Part shown: positions 38,111 through 46,782 of the stretch, in pieces
Numbering within the stretch: position 1 is the first letter of the stretch
Layout: every line of letters starts with the position of its first letter
Source of the DNA: Bifidobacterium asteroides
GTDB lineage: Bacteria > Actinomycetota > Actinomycetes > Actinomycetales > Bifidobacteriaceae
Direction: 5' to 3'
Length of the DNA stretch: 64,000 nt
Assembly (NCBI RefSeq): GCF_019469425.1
Contig: NZ_CP048272.1
Location: 1,054,001-1,118,000, forward strand
Notes under the pieces: model-generated
Databases searched by the model: none
What the model saw: the letters and a program-made list of their open reading frames with translations, nothing else
Told to the model about the DNA's origin: nothing
Made by a program: the position numbers and the translations under genes

Positions 38111-38593
38111 ATGGCAACTTTTGCCCTATCGGAGCACAGACCTGAAGGTCTGATAAAGATCGCCAACACACTGTTGGAGAAGCAGATGAACGAACTCATT
38201 TCAGCTATCCTTCCTGAACTCACCGGACCGCAGTTCGTCATCGTCTACTACCTCTATGAGCATCCCGAATGGACGATACGGCAGAAGGACGTAGCGGACA
38301 GGTTCTATCTGAGCCACCCGACGGTCAGAGGTATGGTGAAACGGCTGATCAGCGCAGGTTGGCTGACCGTCGGAAACGCGCAGGGTGACCGTCGTCAGGT
38401 GGTCCTCAACCTTACAGACAAGGCCAGATGCTCCATACGTCAGCAGGAAAGACGGATTCTTCGGGCCTTGGACACCACTACGGGCATGGCCCTCAGCGGA
38501 TTCAGCGTCCGCGAACGACAGACTCTGGAAGCACTGCTGAGGCGAGTCATTGACAATATGAGCGAAATGAGCAGGCATGGAGGAGATGCATGA
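38111..38593 (+). CDS. MarR-family transcriptional regulator
   Basis: A 160-residue winged-helix protein. The DNA-binding part runs from WTIRQKDVADRFYLSHPTVRGMVKRLISAGWLTV, with the beta-wing GDRRQVVLNLT behind it. Long flanking helices form the dimer interface. GAAAGGTGG precedes ATG 38111. It is transcribed with the efflux gene, whose start codon overlaps its stop (ATGA at 38590). The inverted repeat in its promoter is the likely target. MarR proteins release DNA upon binding phenolic or drug-like ligands; the inducer here is unknown. Confidence 0.92.
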   Translation: MATFALSEHRPEGLIKIANTLLEKQMNELISAILPELTGPQFVIVYYLYEHPEWTIRQKDVADRFYLSHPTVRGMVKRLISAGWLTVGNAQGDRRQVVLNLTDKARCSIRQQERRILRALDTTTGMALSGFSVRERQTLEALLRRVIDNMSEMSRHGGDA

Positions 38594-40026
38594 TCAGCAT
38601 GAGGACAGGCACAGACGGTGCTGGCGGATCCGAAGCAGGCAGGAACGGCAAACGCACTCGGATGATGGCCGTCCTGCTTGCCGGGGCCTTTCTCTCGCTG
38701 ATGGCCGAGACCTTCCTGAACAATGCGCTGCCAACCATCATGAAAGATTTCGCAGTCTCCCAGTCCACGACCCAGTGGCTCAGCACTGCCTATCTGCTGG
38801 TCGTGGGCCTGATGATCCCCATATCGGCTTGGATATTCTCCAGCTTTCAGTCCAGAACCACCTATATGGCCATGATGGCCGTTTTTCTGCTGGGTTCCCT
38901 GGTCTGTGTCTTTTCCACAGGGCATTTCGCGCTCCTGCTGACGGGCAGGATCATCCAGGCCGCCGCAGCAGGCTCGCTCATGCCCTTCATCCAGAATGTG
39001 GTGCTCTTGCTTTTCCCGCCCGAGCGTCGCGGACTGGCGCTGGGGGTGGTCGGCCTGGTCGTGGCCCTGGGCCCCACCGTGGGTCCCACCTTGTCCGGTT
39101 TCATTCTGCAGCATTGGTCCTGGCGCGCTCTGTTCATCCTTCTGGCTACGGTCAGCATGCTCGTGCTGCTCGCCGCCTTCTTCTTCGTATACACGGTCAA
39201 CCAGCCGCGGAAGGCAGAGCTTGATCTGGTTTCGGTAATCCTCTCCTGCCTGGGATTCGGCTGTCTGCTCTATGCCCTGTCGGCCATCGGCGACACGGGC
39301 CGGTTCTCCCCCATCACCATCGCACTGCTCCTGGCCGGCCTGGTCGTCATCTGGCTCTTTTGCCGCCGTCAGCTCTCCATGGAGCACCCACTTGTGGACC
39401 TGCGCGTGTTCAGTTCGGGCGTATTCACGCTGACGACCCTGCTCAGCACCTTGAGCAACATCTCCATGGTGGGAATCGAGCTGGTACTCCCCCTCTATCT
39501 GCAGAACAGCAGAGGGTCAAGCGCCCTGACATCCGGCCTGGTCATGCTTCCCGGCGCCATCGTCATGGGCATTTTCAATCCGCTTTCAGGCGGACTCTAT
39601 GAGCGCATAGGCGTCAGGCGCATATCCCTGTTGGGCTACGCGGTCCTGGCCATCGGAACCCTGCCCATGGCCTGGTTCAGCACCAATACCGGGCTTATCG
39701 AGATCGCAGCCTGCTATGCCGTGCGGATGGCAGGCATCTCCCTGGTCATGATGACCACCTTTACCGAAGGCATCAATGCCCTGCCCCCAAGACTGACCGC
39801 AGACGGCAACGCAGTGGCCTCCACGGTAAGACAGATCGGCGGTTCTCTGGGGACGGCAGCCGCCATGATGATCGTCACCCTGGCAAGTGCCCGCCCTGCC
39901 GATGGGGCGGGCAGGGCGGTCGCCTTGGGTCGGGGATATCACTGGGCCTTCGTCTGTATGATCGCTGTGGCTCTGATCGGACTATGCTCCTCCTTCGCCC
40001 TGCGACGGAGGCGATCAATAGCTTGA
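38590..40026 (+). CDS. MFS drug efflux transporter, DHA2 (EmrB/QacA) type
   Basis: A 478-residue proton-driven exporter with about 14 hydrophobic segments, the number expected for DHA2. LLTGRIIQAAAAGSLMPFIQN and VVGLVVALGPTVGPTLSGFI are motif C-like antiporter features, and the first helices contain LPTIMKDFAVSQSTTQWLSTAYLL, typical of EmrB. Start ATG 38590 overlaps the marR stop, indicating translational coupling. Control by MarR makes it an inducible multidrug or toxin pump. Substrate unknown. Confidence 0.9.
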   Translation: MISMRTGTDGAGGSEAGRNGKRTRMMAVLLAGAFLSLMAETFLNNALPTIMKDFAVSQSTTQWLSTAYLLVVGLMIPISAWIFSSFQSRTTYMAMMAVFLLGSLVCVFSTGHFALLLTGRIIQAAAAGSLMPFIQNVVLLLFPPERRGLALGVVGLVVALGPTVGPTLSGFILQHWSWRALFILLATVSMLVLLAAFFFVYTVNQPRKAELDLVSVILSCLGFGCLLYALSAIGDTGRFSPITIALLLAGLVVIWLFCRRQLSMEHPLVDLRVFSSGVFTLTTLLSTLSNISMVGIELVLPLYLQNSRGSSALTSGLVMLPGAIVMGIFNPLSGGLYERIGVRRISLLGYAVLAIGTLPMAWFSTNTGLIEIAACYAVRMAGISLVMMTTFTEGINALPPRLTADGNAVASTVRQIGGSLGTAAAMMIVTLASARPADGAGRAVALGRGYHWAFVCMIAVALIGLCSSFALRRRRSIA

Positions 40027-40557
40027 GCGCCGTGGAATCTGGAGACAAGGGGCCTGCCTCTTGCCAGACCATCATCGCCGCTCTTAAGTGATCTGAGTGT
40101 TGTGGCTCGGTTAGTTGATGCGGTGACCAGATGCGCGGAAAGTAACTGCTGATGTCGATGGGGACCGTGACAATGCGTGAGCATGCTCCGGCTGCGATGA
40201 ATGATTTGGAGGAGCGTGTCTAGCGATGGATGATGCAATGTGAGAGGGGAAGGGGATGACGTTGTTGTGCAGGTGAGGACTTGTGGAGGCTCAGCCCATC
40301 TCTCAGACTGCCCAGCGGATCCAGTCAGCACCGAGAGGGTGTTGTGGGGTGCTGCAAGATACCCTGGAAAAGGAGAGACACTGCCGTCTTCTTGGACAAA
40401 GCTGTCATCCATGCAAAACAATAAACTGCTGTTAGCGTCGCCAAGAAGATTTCCTTCATGTTTTGAGTGTTTTGAATGCTTCGGCTGAAAACCTTTTCTG
40501 TTCCCCGAGACTGTAGCATTATGCATGCAGACAACAAGATGCCAATGAGGGAGTGGG
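40027..40557. other. Intergenic region, no recognisable gene
   Basis: 531 bases between the efflux gene and the hydrolase gene. A short tandem repeat-like motif (two copies of GTTTTGA with a four-base spacer) lies near 40459-40475, and the rest is unremarkable. A minus-strand frame spanning 39939-40652 overlaps two real genes and looks like a shadow. Confidence 0.5.
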
Positions 40558-41658
40558 ATGTCCGAAAATCCAGGCGGGGCAAGGCCTAAACGCAAATGGA
40601 GGCGGGTCTTTGTTGCCCTGGCAATAGCACTTGTTCTTGTCCTCGGAGTCATTCTGCCGGGAGCGGTCGTTTTGGTCTATGAGGACACCTTCGGAAAACG
40701 GTATGCCACGCCCGGGTGGATGCGTTATGCGCTCGCAGACTTTCCCGGATTGCGCATGAAGCGTTGCACCTTCCGTTCCAAGGACGGTCAGAAACTGGCT
40801 GGGTATCAGTATTCAAGAGACGAACCGAACCAGCGTGGAGGCGAAGCTGATGGCCTCGTCGTCATTGCTCATGGTTTCGGCGGCGGCGGGCAGAACACCT
40901 ACATGGATGTTGCCGACTATTTCACCTCTCAGGGCTTTCTGGTCTTTGCTTATGACGCCACCGGCAATGACGAAAGCGCCGGCAGGTCTGTCAAGGGCCT
41001 TCCTCAAGGGGTCGAGGATCTGGACCAAGCTCTGCGTTTCGTAGAGGGCGAGAAAACATATGACAATCTCCCTGTTTTCCTGTTCGGACAGAGCTGGGGA
41101 GGGTATGCCGTCGGCGCTGTTCTCAACCTTCATCCAGAGGTCAAGGCTGCAGTTATGGTCTCTGGATTCAATCGTTCGATTGATATGATGAGTCAGCCAC
41201 GCAGGAAAATCGCTGGCCCTGCCGTCTCGCTTATCCTGCCTTGTGTGGGCATCTATGAGCATATGAAGTTCGGGAAGTTTGCAGGTTACACTGCTTTGGA
41301 TGGGTTGAAGAAATCCAAGGCGGGAATTTTCATCGCTCAGAGCCGGGACGACCAGGTGGTGCCGGTCAGATATAGCTATGACCTCTTCCATGAGGCATTG
41401 CAGGCCAACCCACGATTCTGTTTTCGTGAATACCAGGATCGCGGGCACGCCTATGTCTACTATTCACAGAATTCGGTGGGATACCGCAAGCAATTCGACC
41501 AGGATTACAAGGAGCATATGAAGCGACTGGGTCAAAAGCCGTCCAACGAAAGCTATAACGCATATGCGGCCAAACACTTCGACAAGTCAAAGGGCTTCGA
41601 GCTTGATCTGTCCCTGATGAACCAAATGGCGGACCTCTATCGCCAATATATGGATTGA
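40558..41658 (+). CDS. Membrane-anchored alpha/beta hydrolase
   Basis: A 366-residue protein with an N-terminal membrane helix (VFVALAIALVLVLGVILPGAVVLVY, about residues 16-40) and an alpha/beta hydrolase domain. VVIAHGFGGGGQN is the oxyanion HG region, FGQSWGGYAV the nucleophile elbow (GxSxG, Ser), and SRDDQVVP and RGHAYVY carry the later Asp and His of the triad. The sequence is of the peptidase S15/lipase-like clade; the substrate is unknown. It lies between an efflux cluster and a sensor operon with no obvious operon partner. Confidence 0.8.
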   Translation: MSENPGGARPKRKWRRVFVALAIALVLVLGVILPGAVVLVYEDTFGKRYATPGWMRYALADFPGLRMKRCTFRSKDGQKLAGYQYSRDEPNQRGGEADGLVVIAHGFGGGGQNTYMDVADYFTSQGFLVFAYDATGNDESAGRSVKGLPQGVEDLDQALRFVEGEKTYDNLPVFLFGQSWGGYAVGAVLNLHPEVKAAVMVSGFNRSIDMMSQPRRKIAGPAVSLILPCVGIYEHMKFGKFAGYTALDGLKKSKAGIFIAQSRDDQVVPVRYSYDLFHEALQANPRFCFREYQDRGHAYVYYSQNSVGYRKQFDQDYKEHMKRLGQKPSNESYNAYAAKHFDKSKGFELDLSLMNQMADLYRQYMD

Positions 41659-41678
41659 GACGCAAAAAATACAGCCGG

Positions 41679-41717
41679 ATGCGGTCTTCTTCCGTCGTCC
41701 AATGAGCGAGACCGTAT
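41679..41717 (-). terminator. Candidate terminator for the two-component operon
   Basis: ATGCGGTCT (41679-41687) pairs with AGACCGTAT (41709-41717), with one G-T pair, around a 21-base loop. Read on the minus strand it is followed within ten bases by a T run (from AAAAAA at 41664-41669 on the plus strand). It sits between the convergent hydrolase and response-regulator genes. Confidence 0.35.
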
Positions 41718-41727
41718 TCGGTGTTGC

Positions 41728-42402
41728 TTATCGGTTTGACATGTCGGCCTGATACCAGAGAACGGCGATGTTGATCCGGTCCCTGACCTTGAGTTTGGCC
41801 AGTATGCGGCTGACGGTCTTTTTGACTGAGTTAGGCTGCAGCTGGAGGCGCTCGGCAATCTCCGCATTCGACAGACCTTGGCTGACCAGCGATGCGACCT
41901 CAAGCTCTCGTTTGCCCAGCTGATCGAATTGTTCGCGAGCCTCAGACTCATCATTGGCTCTTGGCCTCGGGACTCCTTTTCTGATCACTTCGGCCGTGAT
42001 GCGCGGGGTGAGAATGGCATCGCCGGCATGAACCGCGTGGATGGCTCTGTTCAGGTCAACTGTCTTGACGTCTTTGAGCAGGAATCCGGATGCGCCCGTT
42101 CCTAAAGCCGTAAAGGCATAGTCGTCCTCGTCGTAGGTGGTCAGAATGAGAACACTGATTTCAGGATAGAGTTTCTTGATACGGCTGGTGGCGTCCAGCC
42201 CGTCCATGACCGGCATGCGCACATCCATCAGAATCACATCTGGCAGAGGCTGCTGATGCATAGCGGCTGTAGCCAGCTGATCCAGAGCCTCTTGGCCATT
42301 GGCCGCCTGTGCTACGACATGCAAGGCCGGATCCTTGGCGACCATCAGTGCCAGTCCCATGCGGGTCGGACGCTGGTCATCGACGATCATGACGCCGATC
42401 AT
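41728..42402 (-). CDS. Two-component response regulator, NarL/LuxR type
   Basis: A 224-residue regulator. The receiver domain has the acidic pair VDD at residues 8-9, phospho-acceptor Asp60 (LMDVRMP), LTTYDEDD and FLLKD. The LuxR-type helix-turn-helix is in LGKRELEVASLVSQGLSNAEIAERLQLQPNSVKKTVSRILAKL. ATG 42402 (GGAAGAG upstream) fits the family N-terminus, whereas 42474 does not. The start overlaps the histidine kinase stop (ATGA), so both come from one transcript. Its likely targets are the ABC exporter genes just upstream; the 20-bp palindrome at 46533-46552 is a candidate site. Confidence 0.92.
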   Translation of the reverse strand: MIGVMIVDDQRPTRMGLALMVAKDPALHVVAQAANGQEALDQLATAAMHQQPLPDVILMDVRMPVMDGLDATSRIKKLYPEISVLILTTYDEDDYAFTALGTGASGFLLKDVKTVDLNRAIHAVHAGDAILTPRITAEVIRKGVPRPRANDESEAREQFDQLGKRELEVASLVSQGLSNAEIAERLQLQPNSVKKTVSRILAKLKVRDRINIAVLWYQADMSNR

Positions 42403-43679
42403 GCGTGCTCTTCCTTGCTTGTATTGTTGGCTGCTGGTCCCGCTAGGGAGGGTATGCGTGCCTGTAATGTCCAACCGTCAGGACCAGGACCTGAGCTGAA
42501 GCTGCCGCAGTGCGCTTGCACTTCGGCTCTTAACCTGGCAAGGCCGGTACCGTTGCCATTGGCATTGTCGACATCATGGTTCAAGAGTCGGCCATCATCC
42601 CGAACGGTGATGTCAATGCCGCCCTGGCTGTTGTGATCCCAGGAGACCACAATACGGTTGACCTCCTGCCCGTGGCGGAGGGCGTTGGTGACAGCCTCCC
42701 TGGTAACGGTAAAAGCGAGGTTGGCCTGCCCGGGATCCTGTGGTCGACGGCCTGTCTCCGTCAGGGCAGTACTGATGCCAACATGTCGAGCATGGTCGAG
42801 GACGGGTGTGATGTCATCCCAGCTATGCCTCTCCCCTACGGACTGCAGTGGGTCGTTTTTCGGATCTTTCTCTGATCGCAGGGCTTTGACAGCAGTTCGG
42901 GTGTCCTCCAATCCCTGCCGTGCCAGATCGTTGATCATCAAGATGGCCTCATCCATTTCCGGCTTTCCGCTGGCATGATCCAGTCCCTCCGATAAGGCGA
43001 TGATGGCGGTCAAGTCGTGACCCACGCTGTCATGCAGCTCGGCGGCAATCCTGGACTGATGCATGGCCTGGTCTCGCTCTCGGGTCAGGGTCAGGGCATG
43101 CGAGCGTTCCTCTTTCAATGCCTGCTCTGACATACGTGACTGCCTCACGGAGCGTGAGAGAAAGGCAATTGTCAGGCAGAGAGCAAAAGCCAATCCAGTC
43201 GGATACAGAAGGTCAGTGAAGTGGACATCATGATGCCAACTGGCAGAGAATGCAATGCTGAGCAGGCCTAGCATGGCCGAACTGCCCAGCCCAGATGCCA
43301 AAGTTGCCATGCTCTTGGCTTCTACAGCGCAGGCATAAAGGCTGACAATCCAAGGAATGACCAGGTAGGTGCATCCCGAGCCGTAAATTGCTGCAGATAG
43401 GGCAAGCAGGCCGCTGACCGTCAGGAGGATGGCCAACGGGTGCAGGCGACGCAGGCAGAGGGCCAGCACAGCCATAAGCATAATGACCACGAACAGAGGC
43501 AAGCCCCAGCCTGTATTCCTTAGGACTTGGTAGAGGGTCCCATTGGCACTGCTCGGGGCGAGAATCAGCCTGGTCAGCATCATCGTCTCGTAGAGAGCGC
43601 AGAAAAAGACCGCCACGAAGGCCATGTATGGCCGGTTCCACAATTGAATCCAGTCTTGAGCCTTCTTGCCTGCCCTCAT
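42399..43679 (-). CDS. Sensor histidine kinase (HisKA_3 type)
   Basis: A 426-residue kinase. The N-terminal half has about six hydrophobic segments with short loops and no obvious extracellular sensor domain, as in intramembrane-sensing kinases. The DHp helix holds the phospho-acceptor His216 in ELHDSVGHDL. The ATP-binding part has an N-box (REAVTNALRHG), DDGR and the GNGTGLARLRAEV G-box. ATG 43679 has GGAAGAGG seven bases upstream; the longer frame to 43766 lacks one. Such kinases commonly detect antimicrobial peptides together with adjacent ABC transporters. Confidence 0.9.
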   Translation of the reverse strand: MRAGKKAQDWIQLWNRPYMAFVAVFFCALYETMMLTRLILAPSSANGTLYQVLRNTGWGLPLFVVIMLMAVLALCLRRLHPLAILLTVSGLLALSAAIYGSGCTYLVIPWIVSLYACAVEAKSMATLASGLGSSAMLGLLSIAFSASWHHDVHFTDLLYPTGLAFALCLTIAFLSRSVRQSRMSEQALKEERSHALTLTRERDQAMHQSRIAAELHDSVGHDLTAIIALSEGLDHASGKPEMDEAILMINDLARQGLEDTRTAVKALRSEKDPKNDPLQSVGERHSWDDITPVLDHARHVGISTALTETGRRPQDPGQANLAFTVTREAVTNALRHGQEVNRIVVSWDHNSQGGIDITVRDDGRLLNHDVDNANGNGTGLARLRAEVQAHCGSFSSGPGPDGWTLQARIPSLAGPAANNTSKEEHA

Positions 43680-43787
43680 CGGTGAGCCTCTTCCTGATAA
43701 TCGCTGGTATTCCATTATGCTGTCAGACACTGAGAAGTGCGACCTAGCAAGTGTGGCATCCTCCATTTATGGATTGTGTACTTGAGA

Positions 43788-44588
43788 CTAAATGGCTTTG
43801 CGGGCCTGGTGCCGGAACATGAGAAGGCTGAACAGTACCCAGATGATTGCCGCCATAGACGGAGCCATCATAGAGGCCGTGGATGCGATATTGCCCATGT
43901 CACGGGCTGCGGATGCAGTAGTAATCAGGGCCAGCGGATACGGCAACGCCAAGGCCGGTGCGGCAACCGACAGCGCACAGCCTGCCAGCGTGAGCAGAAA
44001 CATGATGCTCATGGTCGAGGCGAAGGATTCGGCTCTAGCAGCTATGGCCTGGGTCAGAGTCATAATGGCCCACACTGCCAGCGTCATTGGTACGCCACGC
44101 ATGAGATATGGGCCTAGTTCCGCTGGATCGAAGCCTCCTGCCAAAACACCCACGAGCATGAATTCGGCTTCGAAGATTACGACGGTCAGAAGGGAGGCCA
44201 GCAGTCCGTGCAGCATCTTACCGGCTATGGCAGTCCCAACCATTCCGGAGGCATTAAGACGCTGCCAGTTGCGTCCCTTGTGCTCGTTGGCTTCAACCTG
44301 GGCGGCAAAGGCCGCGACCAGGACGGGCATGAAGACCATGCTTGGAAGAAGGATCGCCTGCCCCCAGACCGCAGCCCAGGTCACCCCCTGAGCCTGAAAG
44401 TCCGGCTTGTAGCTCTGATACTGGTCCCAACCGTTGAAGATGCCTATGGCATTGAAGAGCACGATGGCCAGCCAGTACCAAAGATTGCCTGCCTTGCGGA
44501 TCTCCCATTTAAAGGCGGCAGCGATCGATGGCCTGGGGCGATGAATCGTAGTGATGGTTATAGCGTTTGTTGGGTATTGCCTGGTCAT
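43788..44588 (-). CDS. ABC-2 type permease, LanG/LanE-like
   Basis: A 266-residue membrane protein with six hydrophobic segments, the usual number for lantibiotic-protection permeases (LanE/LanG). FKWEIRKAGNLWYWLAIVLFNAIGIF begins the first helix and ANEHKGRNWQRL is a typical cytosolic loop after helix 2. A second permease of the same class starts 4 bp overlapping upstream. Two permeases plus one ATPase are what LanFEG exporters have. Substrate inferred to be a peptide or lipid-II-targeting compound, not proven. Confidence 0.8.
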   Translation of the reverse strand: MTRQYPTNAITITTIHRPRPSIAAAFKWEIRKAGNLWYWLAIVLFNAIGIFNGWDQYQSYKPDFQAQGVTWAAVWGQAILLPSMVFMPVLVAAFAAQVEANEHKGRNWQRLNASGMVGTAIAGKMLHGLLASLLTVVIFEAEFMLVGVLAGGFDPAELGPYLMRGVPMTLAVWAIMTLTQAIAARAESFASTMSIMFLLTLAGCALSVAAPALALPYPLALITTASAARDMGNIASTASMMAPSMAAIIWVLFSLLMFRHQARKAI

Positions 44589-45436
44589 CGGCGTGACTCC
44601 TTGACCTTAATGATGAATGCTGATATTCCCGACCAGACAATGCAGGCCAGAAAGCTGGTCAGGACCTTCTGCCATGGATCAGCGACCAAGGCCATTCTGG
44701 CAAAGCCGTCAGAGCTGGCTGAAGACATGAAGGGGCTGGCTGCGGAACTGATGCCGGCCGGAAAGAGCCAGCCCAGGCTTGGCATATTCATTGGACCCAG
44801 TCCAGTCCCGATTAGACCGGCTATCACACCCATACCCAGTCCTATGGCTTGTCTATCGATTGCCAGAGAGAGGACGAGTTGTATGGCTGTGACAGCCGTG
44901 GATGAAAAGCAGGCGATCAGTGCCGGAATGAGCATGTATGCGGCCAGACTGCCATCGAGACGGAACCCTTGTGCTGAAGCCGCCAGCGGTATCCAAGTCA
45001 GAGGAATCACGAAGCAAAGTGCAAGCGCGCATCCAGCAACTATGAGTTTGGCAAGAAACCTCCCAGCCGCACTCTGACCCAGTGAACGCCATTTGAGATC
45101 CATGCGCTCGCTGCTTTCCAGGACGGCAAGCCGGCTCGTCAGCAGGGCTGCAAGGATGGGTGCCAGCAGACCGACGGTCTGGAAGATCTCACCTTGGGCA
45201 AGAGCAATGGTGCGAGTGGCGAGGTTCGCAGATTCGGCTCGTTTCATGAATGCCAAACCCGACCATGCAGAAACTAGAGCAATCATGCCTAAGGCCATCC
45301 ACCAAAATGAGGAGCCTTTCAACTTGCGAAGCTCCATCGAAAGCAGAACTAGTCGGCCTCTAGGATGGAGTAAACTTGGCGACTTTTCCGATAGGAATTC
45401 TCCTGGCCTTGTGGGAATTGATTCCATGGCGCTCAT
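44585..45436 (-). CDS. ABC-2 type permease, LanE/LanG-like
   Basis: A 283-residue membrane protein, the partner of the permease at 43788. An N-terminal cytoplasmic segment precedes about six hydrophobic segments. LVLLSMELRKLKGSSFWWM is the first helix, with the basic lead-in of the family, and SSERMDLKWRSLGQ matches the cytosolic loop of LanE/LanG proteins. Its stop overlaps the next permease start (ATGA at 44585-44588), and its own start overlaps the ATPase stop at 45433-45436. The three-gene exporter is therefore one translation unit. Confidence 0.8.
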   Translation of the reverse strand: MSAMESIPTRPGEFLSEKSPSLLHPRGRLVLLSMELRKLKGSSFWWMALGMIALVSAWSGLAFMKRAESANLATRTIALAQGEIFQTVGLLAPILAALLTSRLAVLESSERMDLKWRSLGQSAAGRFLAKLIVAGCALALCFVIPLTWIPLAASAQGFRLDGSLAAYMLIPALIACFSSTAVTAIQLVLSLAIDRQAIGLGMGVIAGLIGTGLGPMNMPSLGWLFPAGISSAASPFMSSASSDGFARMALVADPWQKVLTSFLACIVWSGISAFIIKVKESRR

Positions 45437-46452
45437 CGTATGCTCCTCTGTTTATGACCAGACGGGTTCATAGGGCACTGCGCTGCATTGTTCTGCAAGA
45501 CACCGCTCTGTTGAATATGGTTCTGCGGTTTTTCCACCAATTCGAGGAAGGCCTCCTCCAAGCTCTTGCGTTCGGAAGCGACACGGTACACCTGCAGACC
45601 TTGCGATACCAGCTGAGTCACCAGCACCCCGATTTGCGAATCAGGTATCTCGGGAATGCGCAGGGAAGCGCTTTTCCTGACATATTCACAGTGAATGCCC
45701 CGGGCTTTGAGTGTCTCTGCCGCCAACTCTGGGTCAGACACCCGCAGACGGATATGCCCCCTCTCGCGCAGGTCCTCCAAAGACCCTTGGTAGAGCAGAT
45801 GACCGTCGGCAATGATGCCAACCACCGGAGCCATCTTTTCGATCTCGGAGAGGATATGGCTGCTGATAATGACGGTGACTCCCTCGGAAGCGGCCAGGTC
45901 CATGATCATCTGCCGCACTTCGACAACCGCCTCAGCATCCAAGCCATTGGTCGGCTCATCCAGGAGCAGGAGCTCCGGCTGCGAGATCAGTGCCATGGCG
46001 ATGCCCAGCCGTTGCTTCATCCCCAGGGAGTAGGTACCCGCCTTCTTTTTCTCGCATCCCTGCAATCCCATCTTTGCCAGTGCCCCTGTGGCAGTCGAAA
46101 CTGGCAAACCCAGATAGTCGGCCACCATGCGGCAGTTGTCCAGGCCCGACAGGCTTGGGTAAAAGCTGGGTCCTTCAATCATGGAGCCCACACGTCCCGG
46201 CTGTATCGGGCTATCGTTTCCAACCTGTTGACCCAGCAGCCACATGCTTCCTGCAGTTGGTTTTGTCAAACCAAGAAGGAGCTTCATGGTGGTCGATTTT
46301 CCGGCTCCGTTTGGTCCCAGCAGTCCGTAGATCCCGCCATCCGGCACCTGTAAATTCAGGCTATCCACGGCTTTGAAACCACCATAGGCCTTGACCAGCC
46401 CCTGTGTGCGCACAGCCAGCTGCGAGTGATTGTGTCCGTCTGCATATGCCAT
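45433..46452 (-). CDS. ABC transporter ATP-binding protein, LanF/BcrA-like
   Basis: A 339-residue ATPase. LLGPNGAGKSTTMKLLLGL is Walker A, SLGMKQRLGIAMAL the ABC signature (SLGMKQR), LLLLDEPTNGLDAE Walker B, and SSHILSEIEKM contains the switch His. Residues 225-339 form a C-terminal extension of DUF4162 type. It pairs with the two permeases downstream and resembles LanF and BcrA proteins that pump out bacitracin or lantibiotics. Start ATG 46452 lies in a 330-base gap shared with the divergent MerR gene. Transcription of the operon probably begins there. Confidence 0.88.
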   Translation of the reverse strand: MAYADGHNHSQLAVRTQGLVKAYGGFKAVDSLNLQVPDGGIYGLLGPNGAGKSTTMKLLLGLTKPTAGSMWLLGQQVGNDSPIQPGRVGSMIEGPSFYPSLSGLDNCRMVADYLGLPVSTATGALAKMGLQGCEKKKAGTYSLGMKQRLGIAMALISQPELLLLDEPTNGLDAEAVVEVRQMIMDLAASEGVTVIISSHILSEIEKMAPVVGIIADGHLLYQGSLEDLRERGHIRLRVSDPELAAETLKARGIHCEYVRKSASLRIPEIPDSQIGVLVTQLVSQGLQVYRVASERKSLEEAFLELVEKPQNHIQQSGVLQNNAAQCPMNPSGHKQRSIR

Positions 46453-46532
46453 TGTGCTTCCTCTTCCAATCGGAGTTCAACTGATTCCTATGCAAGTTCG
46501 GAGCGCACAGGCCTTCAACGCCGGAAAAGAAA

Positions 46533-46552
46533 ATGTCCCCTGCAGGGGACAT
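46533..46552. promoter_or_regulatory. 20-base perfect palindrome, candidate operator
   Basis: ATGTCCCCTGCAGGGGACAT reads identically on both strands. It lies about 81 bases upstream of the exporter ATPase start, in the position of a response-regulator activation site. The protein that binds it is not known. Confidence 0.6.
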
Positions 46553-46745
46553 ATCGATGCTGACGAGGCGAATTTGTATCCGCAGGAAAGACACCTGACT
46601 GGATTTAGTCATCTTCATGATTAGATAAGGAATTTTTTTGCAAGCGAGCAGAACCAAAAGCGACTTCTTTAAGAACCTGTCATTGGGATGCCTTAGACCT
46701 GTTTGCGCATGCACTCCCCCACCCCACCTCCACGAAACAATCGAT

Positions 46746-46781
46746 TTGACCTTGACATAATGGCAGGGTTTAAGGTCAAGG
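46746..46781 (+). promoter_or_regulatory. MerR-type promoter element with inverted repeats
   Basis: TTGACCTT (46746-46753) and AAGGTCAA (46772-46779) are perfect inverted repeats 18 bases apart, ending four bases ahead of the merR start. CCTTGAC and GTCAAGG form an overlapping second pair. TTGACC (46746) and TTTAAG (46769) are 17 bases apart and could act as -35 and -10. MerR-family promoters usually have repeats of this kind between or overlapping these elements. Confidence 0.55.
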
Positions 46782-46782
46782 C

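Larger units (their letters stand above)
46453..46782. other. Divergent regulatory region between the exporter operon and the TipA-like regulator
   Basis: 330 bases hold the start signals of both operons. A 20-base perfect palindrome lies at 46533-46552, and a TTGACCTT/AAGGTCAA inverted repeat lies at 46746-46779. Both are listed separately. No gene is recognised in the remainder. Confidence 0.55.

Noticed and set aside
39939-40652. Long minus-strand frame of 237 codons over the efflux gene end and hydrolase start
   Set aside because: It overlaps the coding sequence of two well-supported genes on the plus strand, has no RBS or family pattern, and contains low-complexity repeats such as repeated KHSKH.
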